A stretch of 57,553 bases of DNA, from NCBI GenBank assembly GCA_964562015.1, contig CAZLRH010000025.1, forward strand, positions 1 through 57,553, read 5' to 3'. The notes beneath the pieces are model-generated. The model did not search any database and was not told where the DNA came from. It was given only the letters and a program-made list of their open reading frames with translations. Below are positions 54,034-57,553 of this stretch, in pieces. The translations under genes and the position numbers were made by a program. This stretch comes from CAZLRH01 sp964562015. Its GTDB lineage: Bacteria > Verrucomicrobiota > Verrucomicrobiia > Opitutales > JABDGR01. Numbering within the stretch: the stretch's first letter is position 1; each line of letters begins with the position of its first letter.

Positions 54034-56910
54034 TCACCCCCAGCGCCGGCCGGAGCGCGCGACGTGTGTATCCGGCCAAAGGATATCCGCCAGCATAATC
54101 TTCTGGCTGGCGCCGAGGATGTCGGTCTTGACCTGCGAGCTGGCCAGCGCCCGGGGGATCGAGTCGAGGTGCTCTTTGCAGCCCACCAGGACCTGGACGC
54201 TCACGCTGTCCGCGGGCTGGCCTTCTCGGTGCAGGCGACCCAGGGACTGCTCCCAGCGCTCGGAGTCGGCCGGCGGGGCCGTGTAGAGGCCGGACGAGTG
54301 CTTGTACTGGATGTTGCGCCCCGTGCTGTTGGCCGCGAGCGAGGCGATGACCGGGCCGTCGTGGTCCTCGATGAAGTTCCCTCGAGGGTCGAGACCCTTC
54401 GCGCCGAAGAACGGCACACCTGTCCGTTTGCTCAGCTCCCGTGCGAAGTGATTGTGGGCAATCCAGACGACGCCCTCTGTACGGCCTTTCAGCCAGTCCG
54501 CGCAGACGTTGAGGGCGGTCTGATCATGCCAGACGGGGACGGGGTTGGCCGTGAACGTGCCTTTGACCGCGCGCCACGCCGGGAGTAGGCCGTAGGGGTC
54601 CGGGAGCTTGCCGTCGGAGATGGCGTTGGTCACCTGGAGCTCACTGTCGATGCCCATCTGCGACGTCAGTCCGTCGGCGAGGAGGTCGCGCACGTGAGCC
54701 GCGTACTGCTTGCGTGCCTCGAGCCACCCCTCGGGGGCGCCCGGTTGCCACTCGTAGTGAAGGCCCAGGGCGATCATGCGGGCGACCGCCCATAGCTGGA
54801 AGGCTTCGGTCAGGGTCCAGCCGTCGGGGCGCTTCCACTCGCTTCGGAGGAGCTCGAAGTTCGCTTCGGTCGCGGCATTGGCGGGGTACTCGAGGGCATC
54901 GATCTCGAGGCTGCCCTGGTAGTCGTCCTTCGCGTCGGCGCTGATGATGCCTTGCGTGGCGTTGGCGCGGGCGAAGAAAAGACGGCGCGCGGTGCGGACC
55001 TCCTCGTCGTCCTGGACGAAGAACTCGACGCCCGTGCTCGGGACGACGACGGCCTTGTTCCGGTCCGTGATGACCTCGGGGACGCCGCGGGGGACTTCGG
55101 GCGCGTGGGGCATGAGGTCGAGGAGCACGCCGGGGGAGCGCCGCGAAAGGGGATTGACCTTTTCGTCGAGCGCCTCGGACCACTCGAGCAGGGTCTGGTT
55201 GTAGAGCGGGAGCGGGGAGGTGTCGCGATGGGACCACTCGAGGAGGTGCGCGAAGTCCTTGATCGACGACTTCATGATCGTGCCGGACATCGGGACGAAG
55301 ATCGTCTTGGGGTTCTTCGCCATGTAGCGCGAGAAGCGGCGGGTGACGGCGGCGCGGAGGTTCTTGAGACGGTGGGCTTCGTCCGCGATGATCATGTCGG
55401 GGTTGATGCCGCCCTGCTGACCGTCGAGAGTGTCCGCCCCGGAGACGCGCCCGAGCTTTTCGTACGATAGGAACCTGAGCTGCTTCGAGACGCGCCAGTA
55501 ACGCATATCGGTTGCCCACTCGCGCTCCGTCTTCTCGATCAGGCTCGCGGGCAGGACGAGGACGGGGCGGGCTGCTCCGACGACCCGCGCGGCGAGGAAC
55601 GAGACGAGGGTGTTGTGCGTAACGGTGAAGTCCCCGAGCAGGAAAAGGCGGTCCGGCCCGGCCAGCTCGAAACCAAAGTAGTCCCCTTCGCCAAGCGACT
55701 CTGCGGACAGGCCCGTGACGAGCACGGACTTCTTCTGTTGACGCTTCGGGGCTTTCTTCCTGGAGATGCGGCAAGGGATCTCGGCGATGTCCCCAGAGAT
55801 GCTGACGCGGTAGTACGTTCCTACAGCGCCCGTCTGACAGCTTTTCTGACACGGAGACTTGTACGCCGCGAAACCGAGGGACCGAGACAGGAAGCAAACA
55901 TCGTCTGCGAGACGCTCGTTCTTGGCTATGAAGTCGAATCCGTGACCTAGGCTGCCGTCCGTGTCGAGAAGCCCCGCTAGCACCTCGAGCCGAACGTGCC
56001 GCGAGTTCGACTTGTACGCCTGAGGAACGTGCTTGTTTCCGATTACGCCGAGCGCCGCAAGCCAATTCGAGACCGGGTTGCGGCCGTGTCCGCCGGTGCG
56101 CCCCGTGTTGAAGTGATACGTCTTCGCGGCATTGCCCGGCAGGTCCTGGACGCGGACGCCGACCTCCCAGCGGCGCGCGAAAGCGTCAATCTCCTCGACG
56201 ATCTCAATGTCCGCCGAGGTGATCGAGGGGGTCGCCGTGGTCCCGTCGCCGAGCCACACGCCGAGCATGTAGGGCTCGATCGCTCGCTGCGGCGCGAAGT
56301 CGACGCCGACGCGGTAACCCTTCCAGTTGTCACGGAACCACTCGCTCTCAGCGACGAACTCTCGAACCGTCAGGTTGCGCACACGCCCGCCGACTTGACA
56401 CGGCAGGTCGCCGCCGCCCATCGGGGTCTGTTTCAGGCTCAGAATGTGGCTCGCGTTCACGACGTAGGGCTCGCCTTTGACCGGCGTGATCCGAAACATT
56501 TCCTCGCGCCCCGTACAGGTACTGACGACGGTTCGCGGACGACTGTCGGGCCCCATCAAGAGATCGCCGACCGCCACCTCTTCTGCGGGCTTGATCGTGC
56601 CGTCAAACATGAGAACGGGTGTGCCGCGGCCGAGACACTTGCCCCCGCCGACGCGGATCGGGAAGAAGCCCTTGTACGCTTCGCCGAGGTCGAAGAGCGC
56701 TCGGGCCTGTACCGGCCGGAGGCCGAACGGGATCGCCTTGGTCTTACCGTGCGGGACGTAGAGCTCCCCGTACGCCGGCGCCCCCTTCGTCTTGAGAAGG
56801 TCGGTCATGGTCTTCTCGAGGCCCGCCGGGTACGTCTCGTCGGTGCGGATCGGCAGATTTTTGATGCGCACGAAGTCGGCGGACTTGGCGACGGGGGGCT
56901 TGCTCCACAT
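54034..56910 (-). CDS. DEAH/SNF2-like helicase interrupted by an intein (958 aa with intein)
   Basis: Extein domains: a Q-motif-like FGLRPVQARALFDLG, the P-loop RVGGGK-T (split by the intein), DMIIADEAHRLKNL near 509, PMSGTIMKSS near 541, then a C-terminal helicase lobe with STGRNIQYKHSSGLYTAPPA and QSLGRLHREGQPADS near 890. The spliced protein is about 616 residues. It is a SNF2-type or DEAH helicase for replication or recombination. ATG 56910 follows GAAGGCAG. Confidence 0.85.
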   Translation of the reverse strand: MWSKPPVAKSADFVRIKNLPIRTDETYPAGLEKTMTDLLKTKGAPAYGELYVPHGKTKAIPFGLRPVQARALFDLGEAYKGFFPIRVGGGKCLGRGTPVLMFDGTIKPAEEVAVGDLLMGPDSRPRTVVSTCTGREEMFRITPVKGEPYVVNASHILSLKQTPMGGGDLPCQVGGRVRNLTVREFVAESEWFRDNWKGYRVGVDFAPQRAIEPYMLGVWLGDGTTATPSITSADIEIVEEIDAFARRWEVGVRVQDLPGNAAKTYHFNTGRTGGHGRNPVSNWLAALGVIGNKHVPQAYKSNSRHVRLEVLAGLLDTDGSLGHGFDFIAKNERLADDVCFLSRSLGFAAYKSPCQKSCQTGAVGTYYRVSISGDIAEIPCRISRKKAPKRQQKKSVLVTGLSAESLGEGDYFGFELAGPDRLFLLGDFTVTHNTLVSFLAARVVGAARPVLVLPASLIEKTEREWATDMRYWRVSKQLRFLSYEKLGRVSGADTLDGQQGGINPDMIIADEAHRLKNLRAAVTRRFSRYMAKNPKTIFVPMSGTIMKSSIKDFAHLLEWSHRDTSPLPLYNQTLLEWSEALDEKVNPLSRRSPGVLLDLMPHAPEVPRGVPEVITDRNKAVVVPSTGVEFFVQDDEEVRTARRLFFARANATQGIISADAKDDYQGSLEIDALEYPANAATEANFELLRSEWKRPDGWTLTEAFQLWAVARMIALGLHYEWQPGAPEGWLEARKQYAAHVRDLLADGLTSQMGIDSELQVTNAISDGKLPDPYGLLPAWRAVKGTFTANPVPVWHDQTALNVCADWLKGRTEGVVWIAHNHFARELSKRTGVPFFGAKGLDPRGNFIEDHDGPVIASLAANSTGRNIQYKHSSGLYTAPPADSERWEQSLGRLHREGQPADSVSVQVLVGCKEHLDSIPRALASSQVKTDILGASQKIMLADILWPDTHVARSGRRWG
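55612..56637 (-). other. Intein with LAGLIDADG endonuclease in helicase P-loop (342 aa)
   Basis: Inserted after Lys91 of GGGK. N-terminal splicing block starts CLGRGTPVLMFDG; block F/G ends FLLGDFTVTHN before Thr as the +1 residue. Two dodecapeptide motifs, YMLGVWLGDG and VLAGLLDTDG, mark a homing endonuclease. The end residues are Cys1, His-Asn and Thr+1, a standard class 1 splicing set. Insertion into the Walker A loop is a classic conserved target. Confidence 0.93.
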
Positions 56911-56912
56911 GA

Positions 56913-57101
56913 TTATCTGCCTTCGATTCTGTCGAGGACGTCGGCCGCAATGAGTTCGGGCCGTGGCGGCGAAGCCTCGATCGCGATGAGCGCCTGGATG
57001 GCGAGGGCGAAGTGCTCGCGCTCCTTTTTGGTCATGTCGATGTCGTCGCGCAGGCCCGCGATCTCGACACGCAGTCCCCGAAGAAGTTGTTCGTTGGTCA
57101 C
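56913..57101 (-). CDS. Small coiled-coil protein (62 aa)
   Basis: TNEQLLRGLRVEIAGLRDDI then DMTKKEREHFALAIQALIAI: heptad-like helices ending in VLDRIEGR. GTG 57101 overlaps the upstream stop. It directly precedes the helicase and may bind it; this is an inference from position. Confidence 0.6.
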   Translation of the reverse strand: MTNEQLLRGLRVEIAGLRDDIDMTKKEREHFALAIQALIAIEASPPRPELIAADVLDRIEGR

Positions 57102-57292
57102 GGCTTCCTCTCCTTGACGCCACAGATGTCGAAAGAGACGAATACGCCCTCTTCGTCTTGTAGTTCGTCGATCGCGAGACTTTCGACGAACTCCTGAGCG
57201 TGATCCTCATCGTCCGCCAGGACTTCGACCGTGCCGCTAAGCACGACGTTGACGTGAACGAGGTACGTCTTGGTTCCGGTCTTGTTGTGCAT
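57098..57292 (-). CDS. Small acidic protein (64 aa)
   Basis: KTYLVHVNVVLSGTVEVLAD then EDHAQEFVESLAIDELQDEE, a beta-alpha-beta acidic fold resembling small phage proteins with YxVxVxxxGxVxVxAxxxxxA. ATG 57292 directly follows the upstream TAA. Confidence 0.6.
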   Translation of the reverse strand: MHNKTGTKTYLVHVNVVLSGTVEVLADDEDHAQEFVESLAIDELQDEEGVFVSFDICGVKERKP

Positions 57293-57430
57293 TTACTTCT
57301 TCGACTCCTTCAGTGCCACGAGGGCGGCAGCGATTTGCCCGAGCAGCTCGAGGACGGTGATGCGGAACGCCTCTTCGTGGCAGGCGCCGAGCTTGGTGCG
57401 GAGTTCGTAGGCGGCGAGGGGGGACTTCAT
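57293..57430 (-). CDS. Small hypothetical protein (45 aa)
   Basis: MKSPLAAYELRTKLGACHEE, then RITVLELLGQIAAALVALKE. Amphipathic helices. ATGA overlap with the upstream membrane ORF. Confidence 0.5.
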   Translation of the reverse strand: MKSPLAAYELRTKLGACHEEAFRITVLELLGQIAAALVALKESKK

Positions 57431-57543
57431 CTTCGGCCCCGCGTCATGATGAAGTAGAAGATCAGGCAGGGGATCGTGAGGACGACCGTCCCGACCGCCG
57501 CGCCGAGAACAAACCACGCCACGACCCAAAGGACGGGGTTCAT
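57427..57543 (-). CDS. Small membrane protein (38 aa)
   Basis: MNPVLWVVAWFVLGAAVGTV then VLTIPCLIFYFIMTRGRR: one long hydrophobic segment and a basic tail. It belongs to the same operon as the nuclease and 62-aa gene across the contig ends. Its first 15 codons lie in the 55-bp repeat. Role unknown. Confidence 0.6.
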   Translation of the reverse strand: MNPVLWVVAWFVLGAAVGTVVLTIPCLIFYFIMTRGRR

Positions 57544-57553
57544 CGCACGGCCT
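57499..57553. repeat. Right copy of 55-bp near-terminal direct repeat
   Basis: Exact copy of 49-103. It contains the start of the 38-aa membrane protein gene (57427-57543). Joining the two copies restores an ATGA junction between that gene and the 62-aa gene at 90-278, which supports circular closure. Confidence 0.85.

Noticed and set aside
49..57553. True direct terminal repeats of the virion DNA
   Set aside because: Only 55 bp, not at the extreme left end, and equal to a common assembly word size; gene order supports circular closure.

Overview
The window looks like the near-complete genome of a temperate, contractile-tailed dsDNA phage. A 55-bp sequence near the start (49-103) is repeated exactly at the right edge (57499-57553). 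The minus-strand genes at the left edge continue at the right edge, so the map is probably a circle of about 57,450 bp. GC content is high except in a few short control regions. A tyrosine integrase followed by the 3' half of a tRNA-Phe gene (probable attP) indicates a temperate life style. The host is not shown directly. A Pro-Asp-Ala repeat lipoprotein beside the integrase and a second Cys/Gly-rich lipoprotein resemble lipoproteins of Myxococcota, so a myxobacterial host is my best guess, at moderate to low confidence.

Layout: (1) 1-4 kb: a RecB/Cas4-like nuclease (-) diverges from a prim-pol/VirE-type primase-helicase (+). (2) 4.1-7.3 kb: minus-strand operons of small accessory genes, including a matrixin-like protease. 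(3) 7.3-9.45 kb: control and early region with a zinc-finger gene, four small plus-strand ORFs, iteron-like arrays, palindromes, hairpins and an AT-rich patch. (4) 9.45-23.67 kb (-): lysis genes (endolysin, NlpC/P60-like enzyme, membrane proteins, lipoprotein), fibres with collagen-like, 20-residue tandem and poly-Gly repeats, neck/connector proteins, DUF2184-type capsid, cement protein and DUF2213 protease/scaffold. (5) 23.73-36.8 kb (+): DUF3383-type sheath, tube, tail assembly chaperone with a -1 frameshift, tape measure and baseplate genes, interrupted at 30.8-32.75 kb by integrase, attP and a lipoprotein, ending in a BNR-repeat fibre. (6) 36.8-38.9 kb (-): RuvC-like resolvase, small genes and a terminase-small-subunit candidate. 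(7) 38.9-40.8 kb (+): portal. (8) 40.8-57.5 kb (-): GQHR-motif protein, a second metalloprotease, large terminase, sigma-70-like factor, metallophosphoesterase, methyltransferase, nucleotide-metabolism genes, family A DNA polymerase, SSB-like protein and a DEAH helicase carrying an intein in its P-loop.

Three themes stand out. First, the motif GGCTAAAAT recurs at gene starts, six times exactly five bases before an ATG or GTG. It resembles an extended -10 box for leaderless transcripts, and the phage encodes its own sigma-like factor. Second, eight free-standing HNH/endonuclease VII-type genes plus one LAGLIDADG intein are threaded between core genes. Third, most minus-strand genes are coupled by ATGA or GTGA overlaps, which exposes many tiny real ORFs (19-60 aa), several of them membrane or zinc-ribbon proteins.
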